Below, in pieces: positions 1-12,488 of a DNA stretch of 64,000 bases. The position numbers were made by a program, and so were the translations under genes. The DNA lies in contig JBOHLS010000006.1 of NCBI GenBank assembly GCA_050729835.1, positions 48,640 to 112,639 on the forward strand. The letters are read 5' to 3'. Position 1 is the first letter of the stretch. Each line of letters begins with the position of its first letter. The stretch comes from REEB95 sp050729835. Its GTDB lineage: Bacteria; Pseudomonadota; Alphaproteobacteria; ATCC43930; CGMCC-115725. Below the pieces are notes generated by a model that saw only the letters and a list, made by a program, of their open reading frames with translations, made no database searches and was not told the DNA's origin.

Positions 1-617
1 AACACGTTGCCGGCGGTCACGCCGGCCGACGGCACGACATCGACGCCGACGCCGCCGAGATCGGCCAAGCGCACGCGCCAATGCTTGCCGTAGGACATTG
101 CCAGGCCGGGCTCGTTCTTCAGCTGGCCGTGCCAGCCCTGCCCGCCGGGGATGCCGACGATGAACTGATGCCAGTCGTTCTGCACTTGGCGGCCGAGCGC
201 CACCGGGCCGACCACGCCGAGCAGCAATTCCAGGTTGGTAAGCTGGTTGCCGTTTTCCTGCAGCAGCGCGCCGCCGGTATAGAGCCAGCCGGCGTAAGGA
301 CGGTCGCGCGGATCGGGCGGATTGAGCGTGAGATTGGCCGGCGTGAAGATGCTCTGGCCGAGCACAATCCAGTCGAAGCGGCGCTCGCTTCCGGCCGCGT
401 CCGGAAACAGCGGCGACACCGGATCGAACGACTGGTAGCGCCAATCGGCCGGCGACAGCGGATCGGACAGATACGCGCCACGGATGCCCTGGGTGTAGTG
501 CTTGTCGCTGGTGAAGAAGAGCGAGTCGTTCTCTTCGAGAATCGAGAGCTGCTCGGCGTGCGCCGCCGCCGCACAGAGGCACGCTCCGGCCACGAAAACG
601 GCGGCATGGGCTCGCAT
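1..617 (-). CDS. LpxR-like lipid A deacylase (DUF2219 family), 3' end off the window
   Basis: The frame opens at ATG 617 and is still open at base 1, so 205 residues of the N-terminal part are visible. Residues 1-21 form a signal peptide ending AHA. After it comes the family hallmark ENDSLFFTSDKHYTQGIR (Asn30-Asp31), then DRPYAGWLYTG, a His at position 150 in QNDWHQF, and GGQGWHGQLKNEP. These match the pattern I know for LpxR, an outer-membrane beta-barrel that removes 3'-linked acyl groups from lipid A; the Asn, Asp and His correspond to its proposed active site. The start lies 9 bases after the upstream outer-membrane factor gene, so the two are probably cotranscribed. The substrate in this organism is inferred. 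Confidence 0.85.
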   Translation of the reverse strand, partial: MRAHAAVFVAGACLCAAAAHAEQLSILEENDSLFFTSDKHYTQGIRGAYLSDPLSPADWRYQSFDPVSPLFPDAAGSERRFDWIVLGQSIFTPANLTLNPPDPRDRPYAGWLYTGGALLQENGNQLTNLELLLGVVGPVALGRQVQNDWHQFIVGIPGGQGWHGQLKNEPGLAMSYGKHWRVRLADLGGVGVDVVPSAGVTAGNV

Positions 618-626
618 CGTCCCGTA

Positions 627-2111
627 TTAATGCGTCGAGGCCCGATTTGGCTCCGTGCCAGCTTGGGTTAGGGCGCCGCGCTGCCACCAGCCGCCGCCCA
701 TTGCCAGGAACAGTTGCGCCGTGTCGACATAACGCTGCGCCACCGCCTGGGCGTAGCCGAGACGGGCGCGCTGATAGAGCCGCGAAGCATCGAGCACCTG
801 CAGCAGGGCCACCTCACCGGCCTGATAGGCGCGGCGGGTCAGGTCGAGCGACCGGCGGGAGGATTCGAGCGCGGCGCGCTGCTCGTCGAGCAGCTGCGTG
901 TCGTGGTCGAGCGCGTCCAGGGTATCGGCCACCTGGGCGAAGGATTGCAGCACGATCTGCTGATAGGTTGCGCGCGCCGACTCGAAGTTGTTCTCGGCCG
1001 CGCGCTCTTGCGCCCGGAGCGCGCCGCCGTGGAACAGCGGCGCGGTGACGCCAGCGCCGAAGTTCCAGACATTGCCGCTGGCCGTCAGCACCGTGTGGGG
1101 CGCGAACCCGATCTGCCCGACCGCGGCGCTCAGGGTGACGTCGGGATAGAACTGCGCCGCGGCAACGCCGACCGCCGCCGAGGCGGCATGGAGCTCGGCT
1201 TCGGCGGCCAGGATGTCCGGACGTTGATGCACCAGCGCCGACGGCAAGCTGAGCGGAACGTCGGCCGGCAGGGTCAGCGAATCGAGCGTGAAATCCGGCG
1301 GCGACCAGGTGCCCGGGGTCTCCGCCACCAGTACCGTCAGCGCATGCCGGGCGATGCTCAGCCGTTGCTGCAGCGGCGGCAGCAAGGTGCGGTCCGTGGC
1401 CAGCTGACTGCGGGCGCTTTCGACGTCGAGATCGGTCGCGCCGCCGGCTTGGACGCTTCCCCGTACCAGCGCAAGGAGGTTGTGGTCATCGGCAACCACG
1501 TCGTTAACGGCGGCGATCTGCGCGTTGATCGTGGCGATGCCGATGGCGTCGGTCACGGCATTGCCGGTCACGGCGAGATAAGCCGCGGTCAGCTGATAGC
1601 GCTCGACGTCGGCTTGGGCCTCGCGCTGCTCGACGAGGCGGCGATTGCGGCCGAAGGGATCGAGCGAATAGCTGACCGTGGGTCCGATCGAGAACACGTT
1701 GAACGTGGCCGGCGGCTGCTTGAGGCCGAAGGCGGCGAAGCTCACCTTCTCGCGCTCGGCCAATGCGGCGAAATCGAGCCGCGGAAAGAGTTCGCCACGC
1801 GCGGCTACGACGATGTTCCGGGCCGCTGCGAGATTGGCGTGCGCTGCCGCGAGATCTTGATTGCCGGCGATCGCCTGTTTCAGCACCCGATCGAGCGCCG
1901 GCGAGCGATAAAGGGCCCACCAATCGCCGGCGATCTTCCGGCCGACGGCAATACGCTGCGTCGGCTCGCCCGCAACCGGCGGCGGCGCGGCGTGGGCGGT
2001 GTCATAGGCCTGATCGCTCGGCGGCGACGGCAGCGTGAAATTCGGACCGACGGTGCAACCGGCGAGTAGCGCGCCGATCAGCAGCGGCGCCAGTGCCGGG
2101 CGCACCAGCAT
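627..2111 (-). CDS. NodT-family outer-membrane efflux factor (lipoprotein)
   Basis: This 494-residue protein is of the TolC/OprM-like outer-membrane factor class, the exit duct of tripartite efflux pumps. A lipoprotein signal is clear: a hydrophobic stretch followed by the lipobox LLAGC with the lipidated Cys at residue 19, then TVGPNF, typical of NodT proteins. Two OEP repeats follow, with the usual long amphipathic helices (for example around AEAELHAASAAVGVAAAQFYP). The length is normal for the family. No inner-membrane pump or periplasmic adaptor lies in the window, so its partners are either beyond the left edge or elsewhere. It sits between an upstream sensor kinase and a downstream LpxR-like gene, all on the minus strand. 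Confidence 0.9.
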   Translation of the reverse strand: MLVRPALAPLLIGALLAGCTVGPNFTLPSPPSDQAYDTAHAAPPPVAGEPTQRIAVGRKIAGDWWALYRSPALDRVLKQAIAGNQDLAAAHANLAAARNIVVAARGELFPRLDFAALAEREKVSFAAFGLKQPPATFNVFSIGPTVSYSLDPFGRNRRLVEQREAQADVERYQLTAAYLAVTGNAVTDAIGIATINAQIAAVNDVVADDHNLLALVRGSVQAGGATDLDVESARSQLATDRTLLPPLQQRLSIARHALTVLVAETPGTWSPPDFTLDSLTLPADVPLSLPSALVHQRPDILAAEAELHAASAAVGVAAAQFYPDVTLSAAVGQIGFAPHTVLTASGNVWNFGAGVTAPLFHGGALRAQERAAENNFESARATYQQIVLQSFAQVADTLDALDHDTQLLDEQRAALESSRRSLDLTRRAYQAGEVALLQVLDASRLYQRARLGYAQAVAQRYVDTAQLFLAMGGGWWQRGALTQAGTEPNRASTH

Positions 2112-2211
2112 GGACAGCTCCGAGGTTTCGGGTGGCTACCAATAGGCCCGCGACAGCGACGTTGCAACGCTATGAGGTCCACCACCCCTGCATGGTGGCC
2201 GTGCATGCCGT

Positions 2212-4086
<1,875 letters not shown>

Positions 4087-4215
4087 GCATCAGGCTTTTT
4101 AACGAAGAAAATCTGCGGTGAAGCATGGATGAGAATCCTTAACGTTGGGTTTGCCGAGATGCGCTGCGCCAAACCACGCGCTATGGTGAAGGAAGGGTTA
4201 ACGCCGGAGGCGACG

Positions 4216-5001
4216 ATGCGCGAAACCGACGCCATGCGCGACGCACGGGCGGTCACGCTGCACCGGACGGGCAACGGGCCACCCGTGGTTTTGCTGCACT
4301 GCCTCGGCGTCGATCATCGGCTGTGGCCGATCGCGCTCGCCGGCATGGAGCGCGAGCACACACTCCTCGCCTATGATTTCCCCGGCCATGGGGCGAGTCC
4401 GGTCCCCTTGGCCCCTTACGGCATCGCCGATCTGTCGGCGCAGCTCGCGGCGGTGCTCGATCGCGCCGGCATCGCGCGGGCGACGCTTGCCGGCATATCA
4501 CTCGGCGGCCTGGTGGCGCAGCATTTCGCCGTCCGCCATCCGGCACGGGTCGATCGGCTCGTGCTGATCGACACGACGCCGTGCTACACTGACGAATTGC
4601 GCAAGATGTGGGCCGTGCGCGCCGCGCAAGCCCGCCAGGACGGCGTCGGCGCGCTGATTCCTGGCCTGCTCGAGATCTGGTTCACCAAGGCGTTCGCCGC
4701 TCAGGACCCGCCGGCGGTGCGCTATGTCCGCGGCGCGCTCGAACTCTGCCCGGGCGAAGGCTATGCTCGCGCCTGCGAGGCGCTCGCGGCCGCTGATCTG
4801 CGCGATCTGGCGGCCAAAATCGCCGCGCCGACCCTGGTGGTCTGCGGCGAGCAGGACATCCCGAGCTTCCTCGACGCGGCGCGCTGGCTTGATGCCAACA
4901 TCGCGAATTCGCGGCTGGCGTGGCTGGCGCCGGCGCGGCACGCTTCGATCCTCGAGCGGCCGGAAGCCTTCCGGCGGGCGCTACGCGAGTTCCTCGTCTA
5001 A
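4216..5001 (+). CDS. Alpha/beta hydrolase, 3-oxoadipate enol-lactonase-like
   Basis: This 261-residue alpha/beta-hydrolase fold protein has the nucleophile elbow GISLGG (Ser95), an oxyanion-region [17 protein letters not shown], and a late His in [10 protein letters not shown]. The frame is open much further upstream, but ATG 4216 has the strong ribosome-binding site GGAGG just before it and fits the family N-terminus. It resembles PcaD-type enol-lactonases, yet a better pcaD candidate lies inside the pca operon at 58.8-59.6 kb, so the substrate is uncertain. The gene is convergent with gltD and their stop codons overlap by 4 bases (4998-5001). Confidence 0.8.
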   Translation: MRETDAMRDARAVTLHRTGNGPPVVLLHCLGVDHRLWPIALAGMEREHTLLAYDFPGHGASPVPLAPYGIADLSAQLAAVLDRAGIARATLAGISLGGLVAQHFAVRHPARVDRLVLIDTTPCYTDELRKMWAVRAAQARQDGVGALIPGLLEIWFTKAFAAQDPPAVRYVRGALELCPGEGYARACEALAAADLRDLAAKIAAPTLVVCGEQDIPSFLDAARWLDANIANSRLAWLAPARHASILERPEAFRRALREFLV

Positions 5002-6437
5002 CGCGGCAAGTCGGATCGGCCCATCAGGAATTCGTCGACCGCGCGAGCGCATTGCCGGCCCTCGCGGATCGCCCAAACCACCAGCGACTGGCCGCGGCGC
5101 GCGTCGCCGGCGGCGAACACCTTGTCGACGCTGGTGCGGTAGTCTTCGGTATTGGCCTTGATGTTGCCGCGCGGGTCGAGCGCCACGCCGACGCCTTCGA
5201 CCGCGCCCGACTTGACCGGATGGACGAAGCCCATGGCCAGCAGCACGAGTTCGGCGGGGATGTGAAAGGCGCTGTTCGACAGCTCAACCATCTGCATGCG
5301 GCCATCCGCGTCGCGATGCCACTGCACGCGCACGCAATCGAGGCCGGTGACGCTGCCGTCCTTGCTGGCGAAACCCTTGGTCACGACCGACCAATCGCGG
5401 TCGACCCCTTCCTCCTGCGACGACGAGGTGCGCAGCTTCATCGGCCAATCCGGCCAGGTCAGTAGCTTGTCCTCGTGTTCGGGCGGCTGCGGCATGATCT
5501 CGATCTGCGTGATTGACTTGGCGCCCTGCCGGTTCGAGGTGCCGATGCAGTCGGAGCCGGTATCGCCACCGCCGATCACCAGCACGTTCTTGCCACCGGC
5601 GAGGATGTCCGCGCCGTCGAACTTTTCGCCGGCGACGCGGTGATTCTGCTGGGTCAGGAAATCCATTGCGAAATTGATGCCGGCGAGCTCGCAGCCTGAC
5701 ACCGGCAGATCGCGCGGCTGCTCGGCGCCGATGGCGAAGACCACGGCGTCGTTCGCCTTCATCAGCTTCGCCACCGGCACGTTGCGGCCGACATGCGCGT
5801 TGACATGGAAGACCACGCCTTCGGCCCGCATCTGGGCAATCCGCCGGTCGACGACGTGCTTTTCGAGCTTGAAGTCGGGAATGCCGAGCCGCAGCAGCCC
5901 GCCGATCCGCGGCGATTTCTCGTAGACGGCGACGTCGTGCCCGGCGCGCGCAAGCTGCTGGGCGCAGGCGAGCCCCGCCGGGCCAGAGCCGATGACGGCT
6001 ACGCGCTTGCCGGTGCGGTGCTTGGCCGGCATGGGCACGACCCAGCCGGCTTCCCAGCCGCGGTCGGCGATGGCCTGCTCGATGGTCTTGATGGTAACCG
6101 GCGATTCGATGAGGTTCAGCGTGCACGAGGCTTCGCACGGCGCCGGACAGATGCGTCCGGTGAAGTCGGGGAAATTGTTGGTCGAGTGCAGCACCTCGAG
6201 CGCGCGCTGCGTGTCGCCTTCGTAGACCAGGTCGTTCCAGTCCGGGATGATGTTGTTGACCGGGCACGCGACGTGACAGTACGGCGTGCCGCAATCCATG
6301 CAGCGCCCGGCCTGGCGCTTCAACTCGTCGGGCGGCAGCGCCTCGGTGAATTCGCGATAGTGCTTGAGGCGTGCCTCGACCGGCGCGTAGGCATGGTCTC
6401 GCCGCTCGAACTCCATGAACCCGGTCGGCTTAGCCAT
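4998..6437 (-). CDS. gltD: Glutamate synthase [NADPH] small subunit
   Basis: This is the beta subunit of bacterial glutamate synthase, 479 residues. It takes electrons from NADPH through FAD and passes them to GltB. The N-terminal iron-sulfur region has [16 protein letters not shown] and CPAPCEASC. The FAD dinucleotide fold is [19 protein letters not shown] and the NADPH fold is [13 protein letters not shown]. It starts 4 bases after gltB and is surely cotranscribed with it, giving the order gltB-gltD. The length is normal and nothing looks broken. Confidence 0.97.
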   Translation of the reverse strand: MAKPTGFMEFERRDHAYAPVEARLKHYREFTEALPPDELKRQAGRCMDCGTPYCHVACPVNNIIPDWNDLVYEGDTQRALEVLHSTNNFPDFTGRICPAPCEASCTLNLIESPVTIKTIEQAIADRGWEAGWVVPMPAKHRTGKRVAVIGSGPAGLACAQQLARAGHDVAVYEKSPRIGGLLRLGIPDFKLEKHVVDRRIAQMRAEGVVFHVNAHVGRNVPVAKLMKANDAVVFAIGAEQPRDLPVSGCELAGINFAMDFLTQQNHRVAGEKFDGADILAGGKNVLVIGGGDTGSDCIGTSNRQGAKSITQIEIMPQPPEHEDKLLTWPDWPMKLRTSSSQEEGVDRDWSVVTKGFASKDGSVTGLDCVRVQWHRDADGRMQMVELSNSAFHIPAELVLLAMGFVHPVKSGAVEGVGVALDPRGNIKANTEDYRTSVDKVFAAGDARRGQSLVVWAIREGRQCARAVDEFLMGRSDLPR

Positions 6438-6441
6438 CGGA

Positions 6442-9400
6442 TCAGGCGCTCACCGCGACGCCAATCGCCGCCGGCGCGGCCTTCTGCGCTTGCTCGATCT
6501 TCTGCAGGGCACGCCGATATTCGACCGGCATGACCTTGACGAACTGATTCTGCCAGTGCGTCCAGTTTTCGAGAATCATGCGGGCGCGCGGGCTTTGCGT
6601 CAGCCGCGCGTGCCGCTCGATCATCCGCCGCAACAGGCGAATGTCGTTCTCGTGCAGCGAATAGGCGAATGCGATCGGCTGGTCGGCGTCCACCGGGCCG
6701 TCCTCGCCCTGGAGCGACTCGAGCTCGACCATCGCGGTGTTGCAGCGTGTCTTGAAATCGCCGCGCTCGTCGAGCACGTAGGCGACGCCGCCGCTCATTC
6801 CGGCGGCGAAATTCAGACCGGTGTCGCCGAGCACGGCGACGATGCCGCCGGTCATGTATTCGCAGCAATGCGCGCCGGCGCCTTCGATCACCGCGATCGC
6901 ACCAGAGTTGCGCACGGCGAAGCGCTCGCCAGCGACGCCGCTGAAATAGCACTCGCCGCTGATCGCGCCGTAGAGCACGGTGTTGCCGACGATGATGCTC
7001 TTGTCGCGCGCCAGCTTGCTGTCGTCCGGCGGATAGACCACCAGCCGGCCGCCCGACAGGCCCTTGCCGGCATAGTCGTTGGTGGCGCCTTCGAGCGTGA
7101 AGGCGATGCCGCGCGCCAGGAACCCGCCGAAGGTCTGGCCGCCGGTGCCCTTGAAGCGGACGTCGATGGTGGCATCGGGCAGGCCGGCGTCGCCGTAGCG
7201 CCGCGCCAGCTCGCCCGACAGCATGGCGCCGACGGTGCGGTTGACGTTGCGGACCGGCAGCTCGATCTTGACCTTCTTGCCCTTTTCAAGTGCCGGCTTG
7301 GCCAAGGCGATCAGCTTGTGGTCGAGCGCCTTTTCGAGCCGGTGGTTCTGCGCCTCGCATTGATAGGTCTTGGTGCCGGGCGGCACCTGCGGCCGGTGCA
7401 GCACGCGGCTTAAGTCGATCTGCCCCGCCTTCGGATGGTTCGAGCCGCGGCGCATCATCAGCCGGTCGGCGCGGCCGATCATCTCGTTGAAGGTGCGGAA
7501 GCCGAGCTTGGCCATCAGCTCGCGCGTCTCTTCGGCGACGAAGCGGAAGAAGGTGATGACGTCCTCGGGCTTGCCGACGAAGCGCTTGCGCAGCTCGGCG
7601 TCCTGGGTCGCGACCCCGACCGGGCAGGTGTTGAGGTGGCATTTGCGCATCATCACGCAGCCTTCGGCGATGAGCGAGGCGGTGCCGAAGGCGAACTCGT
7701 CGGCGCCCAGGAGCGCGCCGATGATGACATCGCGGCCGGTGCGCATGCCGCCGTCGACCTGCACCGCGATGCGCCCGCGCAGGCCGTTCAGCACCAGGGT
7801 CTGATGCGTTTCGGCGAGGCCGATCTCCCACGGCTCGCCGGCATGATGGATCGAGGTCAGCGGCGAGGCGCCGGTGCCGCCCTCGTGGCCAGCGATGGTG
7901 ACGTGGTCGGCATAGGCCTTGGCGACGCCGGCGGCGACCGTCCCGATGCCGATCTCGGCCACCAGCTTGACGCTGATCCACGCCTTGGGATTGACGTTCT
8001 TCAGGTCGTGGATGAGCTGCGCCAGATCCTCGATCGAGTAGATATCGTGATGCGGCGGCGGCGAAATCAGCCCGACGCCGGGCACTGAATGGCGGGTCTT
8101 TGCGATCCAGTCGCTGATCTTGTGCCCGGGCAACTGGCCGCCTTCGCCCGGCTTGGCGCCTTGCGCCATCTTGATCTGGAGCATGTCGCCGTTGACCAGG
8201 TACTCGGCGTTGACGCCGAAGCGGCCGGAAGCGACCTGCTTGATCGCCGAGCGCATCGAATCGCCGTTGTCGAGTGGCTTGTAGCGCCGCGGGTCCTCGC
8301 CGCCCTCGCCGGTGTTGGAGCGCCCGCCGATGCGGTTCATGGCGATGGCGAGCGTGGTGTGCGCCTCCCATGAGATCGAGCCGAACGACATCGCGCCGGT
8401 CGAGAACCGCCGCATGATGTTCTCCACCGGCTCGACCTGATCGAGCAGAATCGGCTCGGGCGCAAAATCGAAATCGAGCAGGCCGCGAAGCGCGACCGCG
8501 CCGTCCTCCTGGTCGCCGGTGCGACGGGCGTATTCCTTGTACTTGCGATAGTTGTTGCCGCGCACCGCGTGCTGCAGCAGGGCGACCGTATCCATGGTCC
8601 AGACGTGTTGCTCGCCGCGCACGCGGTAGAGGATTTCGCCGCCCGGGTCGAGCGCGTTGCGATAGATCGGCGCGTCGCCGAACGCCAGCCGATGGCGCCG
8701 CACCGTCTCGTCGGCGATCTCCTTGAGGCCGATGCCCTCGACCGGCGAGGTGGTGCCGGTGAAGTATTCGTCGAGGACGGCGCGGTTGAGGCCGACGGCG
8801 TCGAAGATCTGCGCGCCGCAATAGGACTGGAAGGTGCAGATGCCCATCTTGGACATCACCTTCATGATCCCCTTGGTCAGGGCCTTGATGTAGCGCTTCT
8901 GCGCCTCGATCTCGGTGACCAGCTTCTCGCCCAAATCGCGCTTCAGCGCAGCGATGCTGTCGAGCGCCAGATAGGGATTGATCGCCTCGGCGCCGTAGCC
9001 GGCGAGCAGGCAGATGTCGTGCAGCTGCCGCGCCTCGCCGCTCTCGACCACCAAGCCGACCTCGGTGCGCAGGCCCTCGCGGATCAGGCTGTGATGGACC
9101 GCGGCGATCGCGAGCAGCGACGGCATCGCGATGTGCTCGGCGTCGAGCGCGCGATCCGACAGCACGATGATGTTGGAGCCGGCCCGCACCGCGTCCATGG
9201 CCTGGCCGCAGATGCGCTTCAGCGCCGGTTCCATGCCGTCGACGCTCTCGGTCGCGGGATAGCAGATCGAGAGCGTGAAGCTCTTGAAATGGCCGTTGGT
9301 GTTGTCCTCGATGCGGCGGATTCGCTCCATGTCCATGTTGGTCAGGACAGGCTGATGCAGCTCGAGACGGATGTGCGAGCCGCCGGTCTCGAGATCGAGC

Positions 9401-11061
9401 AAATTCGGACGCGGCCCCACCAGCGAGACCAGCGCCATGACCAACTCTTCGCGGATGCTGTCGATCGGCGGGTTCGTCACCTGGGCGAAACGTTGCTGGA
9501 AATAGTCGAACAGCAGCTTCGGGCGATCGGAGAGTACTGCGAGGGGCGTATCGCGCCCCATCGAGCCGACAGTGTCCTCTGCCGTCAGTACCATCGGCTT
9601 GAGGAAGAACTTGACGTCTTCCTGGGTATAACCGAAGGCCTGCTGGCGATCGAGCAACACGTCCGCCGGCGGCGGCAGCGGCGCCACCTCTTCAGGCAGC
9701 GATTCGAGCTTGATCTGCGTCTGGTCGAGCCACTTCTGATACGGCTTGGCGCGCGCGATCTCGGCCTTGAGCTCGACGTCGTCGACGATCCGGCCCTTGG
9801 CGAGGTCGACCAGCAGCATCTTGCCGGGCTCGAGGCGCCACTTGCGGACGATCTTCTCCTCGGGCACGTCGAGCACGCCGGCTTCCGACGCCATGACCAC
9901 GTGATCGTCCGATGTCACGAAAAAACGCGCTGGCCGCAAGCCATTGCGGTCGAGGGTGGCGCCGATCTGGCGGCCGTCGGTGAAGGCGAGCGCCGCCGGA
10001 CCGTCCCACGGCTCCATCAGCGCCGCGTGATATTCGTAGAAAGCGCGCCGATCCTTGTCCATCAGCGGGTTCTCGGACCACGCCTCGGGAATCATCATCA
10101 TCAGCGCGTGGATCATCGGATAGCCGCCGGCGATCAGCAGCTCGAGGCAGTTGTCGAGCGTCGCCGAGTCGGAGTTTCCATCGCCAATCAGCGGCCAGAG
10201 CTTCGCCAGATCGTCGCCCAGCAGCTTCGATGTCATCGAGTGACGCCGGGCCATCATCCAGTTGATGTTGCCGCGCAGCGTGTTGATCTCGCCGTTATGA
10301 GCAAGGAAGCGGAACGGATGTGCCAGCTCCCACGACGGGAAGGTGTTGGTCGAGAACCGCGCATGCACCAGGGCGAGGGCCGATTCGGTGCGCGGATCCT
10401 TGAGGTCCTTGTAATAGAGCGCGAGGCGCTCGGGGATCACCATGCCTTTGTAGATGACCGTGCGCGTCGACAGGCTGGCGATATAGAACGCCGCGCCTTC
10501 GGGCAGCTTCTGCACGCGGATGGTCGCATGCGACTGCTTGCGGATAACGTAGAGCTTGCGCTCGAGCGCGTCGGCGTCGGCGCAGTTGGCGCCGCGCACG
10601 ACGAAAAACTGGCGAATGATCGGTTCGATCGGCTTGATGCTCTCGCCCAACACGGTCGAATCAACCGGCACGTCGCGCCAGCCGAGCAGTTTCTGGCCTT
10701 CGGCGGCAACGAGACGAGTGATCGTCGCCTCGCATGCGCGGCGGGTCTCGGGATGGCGCGGCAGGAAAACCATGCCGACGCCGTACTGCCCGGCAACCGG
10801 CAGCGTGAAGCCGAGGCGCTCGGCCTCCGCGCGAAAGAGCTTCTCCGGCAGCTGGATCAGGATGCCGGCGCCGTCGCCGGCGAGCGGGTCGGCACCCACC
10901 GCGCTGCGATGCGCCAGGTTGTGAAGAATCTCGATGCCTTTGGCGAGGAGGTCATGGCTCTTGCGGTTCTTGATATGCGCAATGAAGCCCACCCCGCAGG
11001 CGTCATGCTCATGCGCCGGGTCGTACAAACCTTGCCGCGCGGGCAGACCGTGCGCCGTCAA
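6442..11061 (-). CDS. gltB: Glutamate synthase [NADPH] large subunit (TTG start proposed)
   Basis: GltB makes two glutamates from glutamine and 2-oxoglutarate. With the proposed TTG start at 11061 it has 1539 residues. The class II glutaminase domain begins at the N-terminal nucleophile Cys22 in DACGVGF, after a 21-residue propeptide that would be removed. The synthase domain holds FMN-binding segments and the 3Fe-4S motif [15 protein letters not shown]. The C-terminal part is the GXGXG beta-helix domain. The frame stays open to a TTG at 11205, but that TTG lies in a putative -35 box, whereas the TTG at 11061 has GGGGGAGG eight bases upstream (11070-11077). gltD follows after 4 bases. Confidence 0.95.
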   Translation of the reverse strand: MTAHGLPARQGLYDPAHEHDACGVGFIAHIKNRKSHDLLAKGIEILHNLAHRSAVGADPLAGDGAGILIQLPEKLFRAEAERLGFTLPVAGQYGVGMVFLPRHPETRRACEATITRLVAAEGQKLLGWRDVPVDSTVLGESIKPIEPIIRQFFVVRGANCADADALERKLYVIRKQSHATIRVQKLPEGAAFYIASLSTRTVIYKGMVIPERLALYYKDLKDPRTESALALVHARFSTNTFPSWELAHPFRFLAHNGEINTLRGNINWMMARRHSMTSKLLGDDLAKLWPLIGDGNSDSATLDNCLELLIAGGYPMIHALMMMIPEAWSENPLMDKDRRAFYEYHAALMEPWDGPAALAFTDGRQIGATLDRNGLRPARFFVTSDDHVVMASEAGVLDVPEEKIVRKWRLEPGKMLLVDLAKGRIVDDVELKAEIARAKPYQKWLDQTQIKLESLPEEVAPLPPPADVLLDRQQAFGYTQEDVKFFLKPMVLTAEDTVGSMGRDTPLAVLSDRPKLLFDYFQQRFAQVTNPPIDSIREELVMALVSLVGPRPNLLDLETGGSHIRLELHQPVLTNMDMERIRRIEDNTNGHFKSFTLSICYPATESVDGMEPALKRICGQAMDAVRAGSNIIVLSDRALDAEHIAMPSLLAIAAVHHSLIREGLRTEVGLVVESGEARQLHDICLLAGYGAEAINPYLALDSIAALKRDLGEKLVTEIEAQKRYIKALTKGIMKVMSKMGICTFQSYCGAQIFDAVGLNRAVLDEYFTGTTSPVEGIGLKEIADETVRRHRLAFGDAPIYRNALDPGGEILYRVRGEQHVWTMDTVALLQHAVRGNNYRKYKEYARRTGDQEDGAVALRGLLDFDFAPEPILLDQVEPVENIMRRFSTGAMSFGSISWEAHTTLAIAMNRIGGRSNTGEGGEDPRRYKPLDNGDSMRSAIKQVASGRFGVNAEYLVNGDMLQIKMAQGAKPGEGGQLPGHKISDWIAKTRHSVPGVGLISPPPHHDIYSIEDLAQLIHDLKNVNPKAWISVKLVAEIGIGTVAAGVAKAYADHVTIAGHEGGTGASPLTSIHHAGEPWEIGLAETHQTLVLNGLRGRIAVQVDGGMRTGRDVIIGALLGADEFAFGTASLIAEGCVMMRKCHLNTCPVGVATQDAELRKRFVGKPEDVITFFRFVAEETRELMAKLGFRTFNEMIGRADRLMMRRGSNHPKAGQIDLSRVLHRPQVPPGTKTYQCEAQNHRLEKALDHKLIALAKPALEKGKKVKIELPVRNVNRTVGAMLSGELARRYGDAGLPDATIDVRFKGTGGQTFGGFLARGIAFTLEGATNDYAGKGLSGGRLVVYPPDDSKLARDKSIIVGNTVLYGAISGECYFSGVAGERFAVRNSGAIAVIEGAGAHCCEYMTGGIVAVLGDTGLNFAAGMSGGVAYVLDERGDFKTRCNTAMVELESLQGEDGPVDADQPIAFAYSLHENDIRLLRRMIERHARLTQSPRARMILENWTHWQNQFVKVMPVEYRRALQKIEQAQKAAPAAIGVAVSA

Positions 11062-11176
11062 AACCCCATCCTCCCCCGATCCGATCGCCCCTGGGTCGCG
11101 TACCCAAGACCGGATCGGGAATTTTGCCCTGCCGCATCGAAACCCGCTGCGGCGGCACCGCGATGTGCTTTGTGGC

Positions 11177-11205
11177 AGCATCGCGGCAGGGCCCCAATGA
11201 GTCAA
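11177..11205 (-). promoter_or_regulatory. Possible gltBD promoter
   Basis: On the minus strand TTGACT (11205-11200) is followed after 17 bases by GATGCT (11182-11177). The -35 is good and the -10 weak (three of six consensus bases). It would start transcription about 110 bases before the proposed gltB TTG. The 401-base gap 11062-11462 between gltB and the E1 alpha gene holds this site and a possible promoter on the other strand; I see no other gene or strong structure in it. Confidence 0.35.
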
Positions 11206-11330
11206 GAAAAGCCTAACGTTAAATGGGGTGTCTCGATCCGGAAAAAACCCTTTGGGCAGCAGGAAAATCGTCGTTAAGCCGGCGGCCCATCGCCTGGCGA
11301 TTTTGGCTGGCGCCGACGCGCCACACGGCG

Positions 11331-11359
11331 TTGACAGTGGCTGAGGTCGCGACCATGGT
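11331..11359 (+). promoter_or_regulatory. Possible promoter of the 2-oxo acid dehydrogenase cluster
   Basis: A perfect -35 hexamer TTGACA (11331-11336) is followed after 17 bases by CATGGT (11354-11359), a weak -10. Transcription would begin near 11366, giving a leader of about 97 bases before the proposed GTG start at 11463. Confidence 0.35.
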
Positions 11360-11462
11360 TAAGCTCGAATTCAACCAGGACCAAGGTGCGTGCGCGAAAG
11401 CGCCGCACCGCGTCCGGCGAAGGACGCGGCGTCGAGAGCCGTCCGCAGAGAGGAATGCCCGC

Positions 11463-12488
11463 GTGACCGGCCGCGCCCAGCTGAAACCCGTCAATCTGCG
11501 CAACGACGAACTCAACGAGGCCAAGCGTCTCGAGCTCTACCGCCTTCAGGTCGAGATCCGCGACTGCGAGCAGCGGGCCTACGACCTATTCCTGCAAGGC
11601 CTGGTCAAGGGCACGAGCCATCTTTCGCTCGGCCAGGAGGCGGTGGCGGCGGGCTTCGCTGGCGCGATGGAAGACGGCGATCTCAGCTTTTGCACCTATC
11701 GGGGGCACGCCCACACGCTGGCGCGCGGCGTGCCGATGGAAAAGGTGCTGGGCGAGCTGATGCAGCGCGACAACGGGCTGATGCGCGGCAAGGGCGGCTC
11801 GATGCATCTGACGTCCGTGGAGCACGGCGTCATGGGCTCTTATGCGATCATTGGCGCCCATCTGCCGATCGCCTGCGGCGCGGCCTGGCGTGCGCAATAC
11901 AAAGGCCAGAAGGACGTCTCGGTCTGCTTCTTCGGCGACGGCACGGCCAATATCGGCGCGTTCCACGAGGCGCTCAATTTCGCCGCGGTGTGGAAACTGC
12001 CCGTGGTCTTCGTCTGCGAGAACAATCTCTACATGGAATACACGCCTATTGGTGAAGTAACGGCCGTCCCGCACCCCGCCGCCGATCGCGCCGGCGCCTA
12101 TGGGCTCGAGCGCATCGTCATCGACGGCAACGACGCCGACGCGGTCTTCCGCGCCGCCCGCACCGCGTTCGACAAGGCGCGTGCCGGCGACGGACCGTCG
12201 TTGATCGAGTGCATGACTTATCGCTACAGCGGCCACTCGCGCGCCGATCCGGCCAAATACCGTCCGCCGGGCGAGCTTGAGGCCTGGATGAAGCGCGATC
12301 CTATCCAGCTCTATCACGCGCGGCTGCTTGCTTCCGGCATCGGCAAGACCGCGCTCAAGGCCATCGAACAGGAATCGAAGCGCAAGGTCGACGCCGCGAC
12401 CGAGGCGTGCAAGGCCGCGCCGCCGTCGCCCGCCGACATCCTGACCACCGACGTCTATGCCGACGGGGGCTGGGCGTGGCGGAACTGA
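11463..12488 (+). CDS. Thiamine-diphosphate-dependent dehydrogenase E1 alpha subunit (pyruvate/acetoin type)
   Basis: This is the alpha chain of an alpha2beta2 E1 component, which decarboxylates a 2-oxo acid (or cleaves acetoin) using thiamine diphosphate and passes the acyl unit to lipoyl-E2. With a GTG start at 11463 it has 341 residues; an AGAGAGGA ribosome-binding site precedes it and the upstream in-frame ATG has none. The ThDP motif runs from GDGTANIGAFHEALNF (Gly158) to CENN (Asn187-188). The phosphorylation-loop region YRYSGHSRADPAKYR is also present. E1 beta follows with a 13-base overlap. Sequence alone does not separate pyruvate from acetoin or branched-chain substrates. Confidence 0.88.
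   Translation: MTGRAQLKPVNLRNDELNEAKRLELYRLQVEIRDCEQRAYDLFLQGLVKGTSHLSLGQEAVAAGFAGAMEDGDLSFCTYRGHAHTLARGVPMEKVLGELMQRDNGLMRGKGGSMHLTSVEHGVMGSYAIIGAHLPIACGAAWRAQYKGQKDVSVCFFGDGTANIGAFHEALNFAAVWKLPVVFVCENNLYMEYTPIGEVTAVPHPAADRAGAYGLERIVIDGNDADAVFRAARTAFDKARAGDGPSLIECMTYRYSGHSRADPAKYRPPGELEAWMKRDPIQLYHARLLASGIGKTALKAIEQESKRKVDAATEACKAAPPSPADILTTDVYADGGWAWRN

Noticed and set aside
4216..5001. Naming the left-hand alpha/beta hydrolase pcaD
   Set aside because: The pca operon has its own better-placed pcaD; this one stands alone beside gltD.
8569..11277. Open frame of about 900 codons on the plus strand opposite gltB
   Set aside because: It is fully antisense to a clear gltB, has Arg/Ala/Gly-rich composition without motifs, and arises from GC-rich codon bias.
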